Source: Gammaproteobacteria bacterium (GTDB lineage Bacteria > Pseudomonadota > Gammaproteobacteria > Pseudomonadales > Azotimanducaceae). From it: a DNA stretch of 7,135 bases. Positions 1 through 5,914 of this stretch are shown here, one piece after another. Location of the stretch: assembly GCA_003228415.1 (NCBI GenBank), contig QIDL01000011.1:1-7135 (forward strand), read 5' to 3'. The translations under genes were made by a program, and so were the position numbers. The notes beneath the pieces were generated by a model. That model did no database searches. It was given only the letters and a program-made list of their open reading frames with translations, and was not told the origin of the DNA. Position 1 is the stretch's first letter. Every line of letters starts with the position of its first letter.

Positions 1-701
1 TATATCACGGCCACGCGATGCGAGATATGGCGCACCATGCTCAGGTCGTGCGCGATAAATAAATAGGTAAGCCCAAACTTTTCCTGCAAATCCTGAAGCA
101 GATTGACAACCTGGGCTCGCACAGATACATCCAGAGCAGATATCGGCTCATCGCACACGATCAAATCCGGATTGAGAGAAAGGGCGCGCGCCACACCTAC
201 CCGCTGTCGCTGCCCGCCGGAGAATTCGTGCGGATAGCGGCTGGCATACCGGGGGCTGAGGCCCACCAAGTCCAGCAATTCGCTCACGCGATCTCTTCTC
301 TCTGCCGGTGTAAGGTCGGTGCAGATGCGCATCGGATCTTCCACGATCCTTCCGACGGTCATGCGTGGGTTGAGCGACGAGTAAGGGTCTTGGAAGATCA
401 TCTGGATCCGGCTGCGAAGCTTGCGCATCTCGCGTTCCGGCACCGTGGTCAGGTCTATCCCATCAAAATAGATACTGCCTGCCGTGGCCCTATAGATGCG
501 CACCATCACGCGGCCAATCGTCGTCTTCCCACAACCGCTCTCACCCACCAGGCCTAGCGTCTCGCCCCGAATGATGTCAAAGGTCACACCGTCCACTGCT
601 TTCACATAGCCGACCGGGCGCTTGAGCAATATCCCACTGAGGATCGGAAAATGCTTGACCAGGTTATCCACCCGGACCAGGACCTCGTTTTGAGCACTCA
701 T
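1..701 (-). CDS. dppF: Peptide/nickel-type ABC transporter ATP-binding protein, DppF/OppF family (3' end cut by window)
   Basis: This is the second ATPase of a family 5 importer; with DppD it hydrolyses ATP on the cytoplasmic face to drive uptake. The reading frame is open for 233 codons and runs off the left end, so the C-terminal oligopeptide domain is not visible. The nucleotide-binding domain is intact: Walker A GESGCGKT at residues 53-60, Q-loop Gln104 in MIFQDP, ABC signature SGGQR at 161-165, Walker B ending DEP at 184-186, D-loop SALD at 188-191 and switch His218. A hydrophobic stretch near residues 20-35 followed by VKAVDGV is usual for DppF/OppF. The ATG at 701-699 overlaps the dppD stop as ATGA, which suggests translational coupling; only a weak AGGG lies upstream. 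Family membership is clear from the sequence. The Dpp name marks position and family, and the actual substrate is unknown. Confidence 0.95.
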   Translation of the reverse strand, partial: MSAQNEVLVRVDNLVKHFPILSGILLKRPVGYVKAVDGVTFDIIRGETLGLVGESGCGKTTIGRVMVRIYRATAGSIYFDGIDLTTVPEREMRKLRSRIQMIFQDPYSSLNPRMTVGRIVEDPMRICTDLTPAERRDRVSELLDLVGLSPRYASRYPHEFSGGQRQRVGVARALSLNPDLIVCDEPISALDVSVRAQVVNLLQDLQEKFGLTYLFIAHDLSMVRHISHRVAVI

Positions 702-1696
702 AGGTCTTGGCCCTGCGGTTCAAAGCGAACGTCAGACCAGCACGCCACCTGATGGCCATCGCCAACCTCACGTAAGATAGGCAGCTCTTCGCGACAGCGT
801 TCAATCGCATAGCGACAGCGCGGCAAGAACTGACACAGCGAGGGTTCCTGCAGCATGTCGGGCGGGCGGCCATCGATGCTTACCAATCGCTCGTCCTCAT
901 CCTCGCCGAGATTCGGCAGCGATTGGAGCAGGCCAATTGTGTAGGGGTGTCGCGGGTCCGCGTATAAGTCCGCAACCGCGGCATGCTCCACGACGAAGCC
1001 CGCGTACATTACGATCACACGGTTGGCAAGCCCCGCCACAATCCCGAGATCGTGGGTGATCCAGATCACCGTCATGCCAAACTGCTCGCGCAGGGACTTC
1101 ACCTGCTCGATGATCTGCGCCTGGATCGTCACGTCCAGCGCGGTGGTCGGCTCATCCGCAATCAGCAGCCTTGGGTTGCAGGCCAAGGCGATGGCAATCA
1201 TCACGCGCTGTCTCATCCCTCCGGAGAACTGGTGCGGAAAATCTCGCGCGCGCTGGGCCGCGTCGGGGATGCCCACGGTATCCAACAGTTCGAGCACGCG
1301 CCGGTTGGCCTGCTCCCGGCTGATGTCGAGATGCTCACGCATCACCTCTGAAACCTGAGAGCCGATCGTATGCACCGGGTTCAGAGAGGTCATCGGGTCT
1401 TGAAAGATCAAGCCTATCTTCCCGCCGCGCACCTTACGCAGCTCTCGCTCCGAAAATCTCAACAGATCCTGGCCGTCAAATAGCGCTTCCCCGCGCGCCA
1501 CCTCAGCAGGTGGCTCCGGGATCAGGCGCAGAATTGAGAGCACCGTGACGCTCTTGCCGCAGCCACTCTCGCCTACAATGCCAAGCGTGTCGCCCTCGTT
1601 GAGGTAGAACGAGACGCCGTTCACGGCATGAACGGTTCCATCCTGTGTGTGGAAACGTGTGACCAGGTCGTTGACCTCCAGAATTCGTGAACTCAT
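698..1696 (-). CDS. dppD: Peptide/nickel-type ABC transporter ATP-binding protein, DppD/OppD family
   Basis: This is the first ATPase of the importer, 332 residues, the normal length for DppD/OppD. Visible motifs are Walker A GESGCGKS at 42-49, Q-loop Gln99 in FQDP, signature SGGMR at 158-162, Walker B LLIADEP at 177-183, D-loop TALD and switch His215 in THD. The C-terminal oligopeptide-transporter domain begins around residue 230 and has ADPRHPYT at 246-253. It carries four cysteines, Cys288, Cys294, Cys301 and Cys319, in the spacing typical of the family; in a mycobacterial OppD such a set is reported to hold a [4Fe-4S] cluster. The gene starts 39 bases after dppC without a clear Shine-Dalgarno sequence and ends in an ATGA overlap with dppF. 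It is expected to form a heterodimer with DppF beneath the DppB/DppC permease pair. The substrate cannot be deduced from the ATPase. Confidence 0.97.
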   Translation of the reverse strand: MSSRILEVNDLVTRFHTQDGTVHAVNGVSFYLNEGDTLGIVGESGCGKSVTVLSILRLIPEPPAEVARGEALFDGQDLLRFSERELRKVRGGKIGLIFQDPMTSLNPVHTIGSQVSEVMREHLDISREQANRRVLELLDTVGIPDAAQRARDFPHQFSGGMRQRVMIAIALACNPRLLIADEPTTALDVTIQAQIIEQVKSLREQFGMTVIWITHDLGIVAGLANRVIVMYAGFVVEHAAVADLYADPRHPYTIGLLQSLPNLGEDEDERLVSIDGRPPDMLQEPSLCQFLPRCRYAIERCREELPILREVGDGHQVACWSDVRFEPQGQDL

Positions 1697-1735
1697 TGTC
1701 CAGCTGTTTGCCGAATCGAAAGCAGGTGCGCTGGT

Positions 1736-2650
1736 TCAGCGCACCGCACGCGGATCGAACACATCCCGTAGACCCTCGCCAAGTGCGTTGAAACCGAGCA
1801 CCAGCACGCTCAACACCAACCCATAAGCGAACGCCAGATGCGGCGCCACACGCAGATATCCGCGGCTGGCAGCCAGCATCGCGCCCCATTCCGGGGTAGG
1901 CGGGTTCACCCCCAATCCCAGAAAGCTGAGTCCAGCGCCGATCAAGATCGCGGTCGAGAAACGCAGCGTCGCCAGAATCAGGGGAGCGCTCCACACGTTG
2001 GGGAAGATGTGGTGAACAAGAACGCCCCACGAGTTGTTGCCCGACGTGCGCGCCGCAAGAACATAGTCCTCGTCCTTCACTGCCAGAACGGTGCTGCGGG
2101 TCATCCGTGCAAATTGGGGGATGTTGTAGATTCCGATCGCGATCAACACGTTAGTTAGGCCGGTTCCCAGCGCGGCGATGATGGCAATGGCCAGTATGAG
2201 CCCGGGTAGAGAGAGAAGAATATCCATCGCCCGCATGAACACCGAATCAACCGTGCCCCCGAAATATCCGGCCAGCATGCCGATAACGAACCCGATGCTC
2301 CCGCCGGATGCCACCGCCAAAAGGCCCACCATGATTGAGAGACGTGCGCCATACAAAACGCGTGCAAAAACATCGCGGCCAAACTCGTCTGTCCCCATCA
2401 GGTTCTTCGCGGAGGGAGGCTGCAGCCGGTTCTCAAGCTCCTGTTTGATAGGATCGTATGGCGAGAGCAGGCCAGGGAAGGCCGCAGCAAACAAATAGAT
2501 GAAGATAATGACAAGCCCAAGCACACTCATCCGGTTGCGAAACAGGCGCCTGAGTGCTCTTCGGCGGTTGCTAGCAAACTCCACCTCGTCTTGTTGTAGC
2601 TGGTTGCCGAGGGCGACAGAGTCCGTAGCTTGGTAACGCATGGAAGTCAC
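1736..2650 (-). CDS. dppC: Peptide/nickel-type ABC transporter permease, DppC/OppC family
   Basis: This is one of two inner-membrane permeases of the importer, 304 residues. It has a cytoplasmic N-terminal tail, a first membrane helix around residues 42-62, the MGTDEFGRDVFARVLYGAR segment (about 85-103) typical of DppC/OppC, and further helices near 106-128, 141-161, 165-185, 225-245 and 272-292. The EAA-type coupling loop that contacts the ATPase is visible at about 195-219 (EDYVLAAR, then a Gly, ending FPN). The chosen start is GTG at 2650, 12 bases after the dppB stop. An in-frame ATG three codons later (2641-2639) is equally possible, because neither has a good Shine-Dalgarno sequence at normal spacing; a GAGGT lies 15 bases before the GTG, inside the end of dppB. 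The close spacing argues for translation coupled to dppB. Family assignment is secure; the transported solute is unknown. Confidence 0.96.
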   Translation of the reverse strand: MTSMRYQATDSVALGNQLQQDEVEFASNRRRALRRLFRNRMSVLGLVIIFIYLFAAAFPGLLSPYDPIKQELENRLQPPSAKNLMGTDEFGRDVFARVLYGARLSIMVGLLAVASGGSIGFVIGMLAGYFGGTVDSVFMRAMDILLSLPGLILAIAIIAALGTGLTNVLIAIGIYNIPQFARMTRSTVLAVKDEDYVLAARTSGNNSWGVLVHHIFPNVWSAPLILATLRFSTAILIGAGLSFLGLGVNPPTPEWGAMLAASRGYLRVAPHLAFAYGLVLSVLVLGFNALGEGLRDVFDPRAVR

Positions 2651-2662
2651 TTGCAGATCAAC

Positions 2663-3595
2663 TCAACCTCGTTCCGCAGTCCGGAGACGCGGATTGAGGG
2701 CATAGTACAGGATATCGACCAGGAGATTGATGACCACAAAGACCACCGCCACAATCAACACCCCACCCTGAACGACGGGATAGTCCCGGAACTTGATCGC
2801 ATCCACCAGGTAGCGACCCAATCCAGGCCATGAGAAGACCGTCTCGACCAGAACCGTGCCTGCCAATAAGTACCCAAATTGCAGACCGACAACCGTGATT
2901 ACAGGAAAGATGCCGTTGGGCAGGGTGTGGCGCAGCATAATGACCAGCCCCGACAGGCCCTTGCTGCGCGCCGTTCGGATATAGTCCTCGTTCAGAATCT
3001 CTAGGAGACTCGCCCGGGTCACGCGCGAGATGACGGCAATCGAAGCCAGGCTGAGCGTCAGCGCGGGCAGAATCAGATTGCGCCAATCACCTTTCCCCCC
3101 GGACGGAAGCAGCGCCAGCTTGACCGACATCAGCCATATCAGCAGAAGCCCTATCCAGAAAACCGGCAGAGAGATCCCGAAGAGCGAGACGGACAGGCTG
3201 ATATTGTCCCAGATGGAATACGCCTTGTACGCCGCCAGGATGCCCAAGCTCATCCCCACCACAATCGCAATAAAGATGCTGGCCATCGCCAATTGAGCGG
3301 TGTTCACCACTCCCTGCGAAAGGTCCTGGAGTACGGGCCGTCTGGTCTTGATAGAGTTACCCAGGTCGCCTTGAACCGCCTGCCACAGAAAATCCAGGTA
3401 CTGCGCGGACAGCGGCCTGTCAAGCCCCAGCTCATTCCGCATTGCCTCAAGATCATCCCCCGGGGCCAGATCCATCCCGTAAAAAGTGGCCACGGGATCT
3501 CCCGGCACGCTGTGGAGGATCAGAAAGACGAGCAGCGTAACCCCCACCAACACCGGAATGGCGAGCAGCAACCGATTCACGATAATGCGCAGCAT
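2663..3595 (-). CDS. dppB: Peptide/nickel-type ABC transporter permease, DppB/OppB family
   Basis: This is the partner permease, 310 residues, the usual size for DppB. The protein opens with the standard N-terminal membrane helix (about 9-29), followed by HSVPGDP at 28-34 and GLDRPL at 57-62, both hallmarks of the family. Later helices lie near 100-122, 135-160, 172-190, 230-250 and 275-297. The EAA coupling loop spans about 203-227, with EDYIRTAR, SKG and ending LPN. ETVFSWPGLGR at 251-261 is the typical late signature. The ATG at 3595-3593 is preceded by AGAGGA at 3606-3601 with a five-base spacer, a good Shine-Dalgarno sequence that can also be folded into a small hairpin. It is the first gene after the 162-base gap behind the binding-protein gene, and it very probably belongs to the same operon. 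Confidence 0.97.
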   Translation of the reverse strand: MLRIIVNRLLLAIPVLVGVTLLVFLILHSVPGDPVATFYGMDLAPGDDLEAMRNELGLDRPLSAQYLDFLWQAVQGDLGNSIKTRRPVLQDLSQGVVNTAQLAMASIFIAIVVGMSLGILAAYKAYSIWDNISLSVSLFGISLPVFWIGLLLIWLMSVKLALLPSGGKGDWRNLILPALTLSLASIAVISRVTRASLLEILNEDYIRTARSKGLSGLVIMLRHTLPNGIFPVITVVGLQFGYLLAGTVLVETVFSWPGLGRYLVDAIKFRDYPVVQGGVLIVAVVFVVINLLVDILYYALNPRLRTAERG

Positions 3596-3638
3596 ACTAT
3601 TCCTCTGCCCCAGAGTCGCTCTGCCGCATGCGGATAAT

Positions 3639-3667
3639 ATTAATCTTTTTGATGGCTAGCTTCTCAA
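3639..3667 (-). promoter_or_regulatory. Weak candidate internal promoter ahead of dppB
   Basis: On the minus strand TTGAGA (3667-3662) is followed after 17 bases by ATTAAT (3644-3639), in the only AT-rich patch of the gap. The -35 match is fair and the -10 match is 4 of 6. It could supply the permease and ATPase genes independently of the binding-protein promoter. The score is low because AT-rich stretches often give such matches by chance, and the sigma-factor preference of this organism is unknown. Confidence 0.15.
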
Positions 3668-3711
3668 CCTGGTGCGGCCAGGTGAGCGGCAGGCAGGCAC
3701 ATTTGCGGGAG

Positions 3712-3744
3712 CCTGCCGGCGATCCTTTCCGGATCGCCGGCAGG
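3712..3744 (-). terminator. Strong stem-loop after the binding-protein gene: partial terminator or mRNA-stabilising hairpin
   Basis: The arms cctgccggcgatcc (3712-3725) and ggatcgccggcagg (3731-3744) are perfectly complementary over 14 bp around a five-base loop. In the transcript the hairpin begins 13 bases after the TAA stop of the binding-protein gene. The bases that follow it (CTCCCGCAAAT) do not form a U-tract, so it is not a textbook intrinsic terminator. It could end some transcripts, or block 3' exonucleases and so stabilise the upstream message. The hairpin itself is seen directly; its action is inferred. Confidence 0.6.
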
Positions 3745-3757
3745 TGTTCGTCATAGC

Positions 3758-5416
3758 TTACTCAGTCAGCTTGACTTTCTCAAGGAATTGGATATCGATG
3801 GGCAGATACTCCAGCCCCGAGACGTTGTCGCGAACGCCATAGATCTGTGTCGTCTGATACAAGTAAATCTCAGGCGCGTCTGCGATCACGATTTTCAGTA
3901 GTTCAGCGTATGCCTGCTTCCGAATCGCAGGATCGGTGTTGAACTTGCCGGTCTCGAGCAGCGCGTCTACCTCAGGGTTGCTATAGAACGAGCGGTTGTT
4001 CGAGGCCGGAGCCCAGTTGTCTGTGTGGAATTGTGTGTAAAGTTGCCAGTCTGCGTCGTTAGTAGCAGGCGCAAAACCGAGCAACAGCATCTCCCACTCG
4101 GCCTCATCTGGACCTTTGCGGATGTTCTGGAGCAGGGTAGACCATTCGACAACTTCGAGCTCCACGGTCACGCCAACTTCAGCCAATTGCGCCTGAACAG
4201 CTTGGGCAGCTTCTTCTGCGCCCTGATAGCGCCCCTGGGGCACCCACATCTTGGTCGTGAACCCGTCCGCATAGCCAGCCTCCGCCAGCAAATCGCGAGC
4301 CTTGTCAGGATCGTATCCGTAGTTGTCAGTTGGCGAATACATAGAAACGCCATTGCCCAGCGGCCCGGTTGCCACTACCGCCAAGTCGTTCAAGATGTTC
4401 GATACGATCGATTCGCGATCGACGGCCCAGCTCAGCGCCTGCCGCACCTTCACGTTATCAAAAGGTGCCTTTGTCCCATTCATGTGGATGAAGACCACGC
4501 GCGTAAACGGAATGACATCCACGCGCATTCCATCCAACTCCTTCAAGAAATCGACGTCCTGCGGCGCGAGCTTGGTCACCACATCTGCTTCTCCGGTCTC
4601 GATCAGAACGGAGCGGCTTGCCGGCTCGGGGACCGGCTTGAATGTAACAGTGTCCAGCGCCGGAACCGTGCCCCAGTAGTCGTCATTGCGCTCCAGAACT
4701 ATGCTTTCGTTCGGCGTGTAGCTGACGAATTTGAACGGGCCGGAGCCGACCGGATTCTGCGCTAGCTCTTCGGGAGACATGCTCTCCAGAGCAGCCGGGC
4801 TGATCATGCCCAGTGAGTAGTGCGACAGGTGGAACAACAAAGCTCCAAGCGGGGCTTCGGTCACAATCTCCAGGGTGGTATCGTCGACGACGTTGACTTC
4901 TGTTATGCCTTTCAGCAAGCGCGATGCAGGCAACGCATTGTCTGGGTTAAGAACGCGATCAAGATTCAATTTGATCGCTGCGGCATTCAACTCAGTGCCG
5001 TCATGAAACATTACGCCCTCTTGAAGCGTGAAGGTCCAGGTAAGCTCGTCGTCCGAGACCTCCCAGGATTTCGCCAGTTCACCTTCAACACTGCCGTCGG
5101 GCGTGAGAATGGTCAGATAGTCGAAAATCTGAGAGTTGACCATACCCGAGACGGTCTCGCGGGTGGTGTGCGGGTCGAACGAGACGATGTCGGATGGCAG
5201 GGCGTACACCAAGTCTCCTCCCGCTGCGGGAGCAGGTTCCTCTACGATCTGCTCTTCTTCGGCGGCAGGTTCGTCCGTTGCTTTGGCCTGCTCGGCCTCA
5301 GCAGCAGGTTGCCCCTCAACTTCATCAGTCGGCTCGTCCGCTCCACCGCAGGCGGCGAGAACCAAACCGAGAACAACCATCGTCGAAAACACGAGCCACC
5401 ATCGTTGGCGTTTCAT
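3758..5416 (-). CDS. ABC transporter solute-binding lipoprotein, family 5 (peptide/nickel/oligopeptide type)
   Basis: This 552-residue secreted lipoprotein captures the solute and delivers it to DppBC. The N-terminus is a lipoprotein signal: basic MKRQR, a hydrophobic core to about residue 19, and lipobox LAAC at 20-23, with Cys23 as the predicted lipidated residue. Residues 24-66 form a Glu/Ala/Pro-rich acidic tether. The SBP family 5 fold follows, with YALPSDIVSFDPH at 71-83, FTLQEGVMFHDGTELNA at 129-145, GSGPFKF at 224-230, and VRQALSWAVDRE at 324-335. The total length is normal for the family. The ATG at 5416 has a perfect AGGAGG (5429-5424) seven bases upstream, the best ribosome-binding site in the window, which fits high expression of a binding protein. 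The gene heads the transporter operon. Peptides are the commonest ligands of this family, but nickel, glutathione, sugars and opines are also known, so the ligand is open. Confidence 0.96.
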   Translation of the reverse strand: MKRQRWWLVFSTMVVLGLVLAACGGADEPTDEVEGQPAAEAEQAKATDEPAAEEEQIVEEPAPAAGGDLVYALPSDIVSFDPHTTRETVSGMVNSQIFDYLTILTPDGSVEGELAKSWEVSDDELTWTFTLQEGVMFHDGTELNAAAIKLNLDRVLNPDNALPASRLLKGITEVNVVDDTTLEIVTEAPLGALLFHLSHYSLGMISPAALESMSPEELAQNPVGSGPFKFVSYTPNESIVLERNDDYWGTVPALDTVTFKPVPEPASRSVLIETGEADVVTKLAPQDVDFLKELDGMRVDVIPFTRVVFIHMNGTKAPFDNVKVRQALSWAVDRESIVSNILNDLAVVATGPLGNGVSMYSPTDNYGYDPDKARDLLAEAGYADGFTTKMWVPQGRYQGAEEAAQAVQAQLAEVGVTVELEVVEWSTLLQNIRKGPDEAEWEMLLLGFAPATNDADWQLYTQFHTDNWAPASNNRSFYSNPEVDALLETGKFNTDPAIRKQAYAELLKIVIADAPEIYLYQTTQIYGVRDNVSGLEYLPIDIQFLEKVKLTE

Positions 5417-5423
5417 AAGCTTT

Positions 5424-5429
5424 CCTCCT
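5424..5429 (-). promoter_or_regulatory. Perfect Shine-Dalgarno of the binding-protein gene
   Basis: The minus strand reads AGGAGG and then seven bases before the ATG at 5416, a full match to the anti-Shine-Dalgarno sequence at ideal spacing. It fixes the start codon, and the lipoprotein signal that follows supports the same start. The other transporter genes have weaker or absent sites, which agrees with the excess of binding protein usual in these systems. Confidence 0.85.
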
Positions 5430-5482
5430 CTATGCTAGTGGGTTGGTGAAAGGGTTCGAGACAAAGTGTCTAGCGAAAACAA

Positions 5483-5491
5483 TCTATACCA
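5483..5491 (-). promoter_or_regulatory. Candidate extended -10 promoter of the transporter operon
   Basis: In the 126-base gap before the binding-protein gene (5417-5542), the minus strand reads TGGTATAGA, an extended -10 form (TGn then TATAGA). A TTGTGA lies upstream at 5514-5509, but its 20-base spacer is too long for a standard -35. The element sits about 70 bases before the start codon, a reasonable 5' leader length. The gap must hold the operon promoter if the transporter is not co-transcribed with the oxidoreductase genes; this is the best match I see. Confidence 0.25.
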
Positions 5492-5506
5492 TCACCGTCC
5501 CTTCTT

Positions 5507-5529
5507 GATCACAACGTCCAACCGTGATC
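5507..5529. repeat. Short inverted repeat gatcac-N11-gtgatc, possible operator
   Basis: Two perfect 6-base half sites, gatcac (5507-5512) and gtgatc (5524-5529), are separated by 11 bases, so their centres lie 17 bases apart. They sit between the stop of the small iron-sulfur protein and the candidate -10 of the transporter operon, a plausible place for a regulator. As RNA it would form only a short stem with an 11-base loop and no U-tract, so it is unlikely to be a terminator. It could be chance. Confidence 0.25.
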
Positions 5530-5542
5530 GCCATTAGCCGAT

Positions 5543-5914
5543 TCAGTCGATCTTGTCCAGAAAATCGACGACTAGGTCTCGTATGACTCGATAGCCCGAC
5601 TGAGGTTCGAGGACAATCTCATCCTCCGCAATTGTCTCGTTGAGGGGTGTCATGCAAGACATACGAGGCTTATTCTGGTAGTTGATGAAACACACGTTGC
5701 ATACGAGGTCTCGGCAATAGTGTCTTCTGCAAGCGAGCGTCGGGTCGAGATGGTCGTGAATGTATTCCAGAACATCGAGCAGCCTTGCGACCTTATCGCG
5801 CGGCACTTCGTACATTTGCCAATACGGCTCTTCGCCCACCGCTGGATTGGAGCGCCTGATCCGTACTTTGAACACACCTGCCGAACCGTTGCGGATTTCA
5901 GGTCTATTGCTCAT
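5543..5914 (-). CDS. Stand-alone [2Fe-2S] protein matching the N-terminal half of SdhB/FrdB
   Basis: This 123-residue protein matches the N-terminal ferredoxin-like domain of succinate dehydrogenase/fumarate reductase iron-sulfur subunits. Family landmarks are EEPYWQMYEVP at 28-38, LDVLEYI at 46-52, DPTL at 57-60, KPRMSCMTPL at 82-91 and VIRDLVVD at 110-117. Cys67, Cys72, Cys75 and Cys87 follow the plant-type pattern C-x4-C-x2-C-x11-C and should bind one [2Fe-2S] cluster; Cys62 is an extra cysteine. Full SdhB is about 240 residues. Here the protein ends where the second domain, with its 4Fe-4S and 3Fe-4S clusters, would begin, and no cysteine motif follows in any frame of the next 126 bases. 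The ATG at 5914 lies inside the end of the flavoprotein gene (11-base overlap), with AAGGTG just upstream, so the two are translationally coupled. It probably receives electrons from that flavoprotein; a degraded sdhB is the alternative. Confidence 0.88.
   Translation of the reverse strand: MSNRPEIRNGSAGVFKVRIRRSNPAVGEEPYWQMYEVPRDKVARLLDVLEYIHDHLDPTLACRRHYCRDLVCNVCFINYQNKPRMSCMTPLNETIAEDEIVLEPQSGYRVIRDLVVDFLDKID

Larger units (their letters stand above)
3596..3757 (-). other. Structured intergenic region between the binding-protein gene and dppB
   Basis: This 162-base gap holds no gene. In transcript order it contains the 14-bp stem-loop (3744-3712), a 6-bp hairpin (3683-3667, acctgg/ccaggt), an AT-rich stretch (about 3650-3634, including the palindrome TAATATTA), a perfect 10-bp palindrome ccgcatgcgg (3624-3633), and two overlapping mini-hairpins over the dppB ribosome-binding site (3603-3623). 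A segment of the main stem (3711-3718) can also pair with copies of ggcaggc at 3687-3698, so alternative folds exist. A large gap with stem-loops after the binding-protein gene is common in ABC operons, where it lowers downstream expression or protects the upstream mRNA. That role is inferred here. Confidence 0.6.

Noticed and set aside
1503..2030. Minus-strand open frame of 175 codons spanning the dppD/dppC junction
   Set aside because: It overlaps two clear transporter genes in another frame, and its translation is low-complexity with no known motif.
3639..3683. Terminator on the plus strand from the 6-bp hairpin and the run of five T
   Set aside because: The T-run comes before the hairpin on the plus strand, the wrong order, and no plus-strand gene needs a terminator here.
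4025..4765. Plus-strand open frame of 246 codons
   Set aside because: It lies wholly antisense to the binding-lipoprotein gene, has no recognisable domain and reads as the Arg/His-rich shadow usual in GC-rich coding DNA.
4820..5449. Plus-strand open frame of 209 codons
   Set aside because: It is antisense to the start of the binding-protein gene, whose signal peptide, lipobox and perfect Shine-Dalgarno are on the minus strand. The translated product has no family features.
5417..5542. Missing C-terminal half of SdhB hidden by a frameshift
   Set aside because: The 126 bases contain no CxxCxxC-like cluster motif in any minus-strand frame and are too short for the missing domain of about 110 residues.
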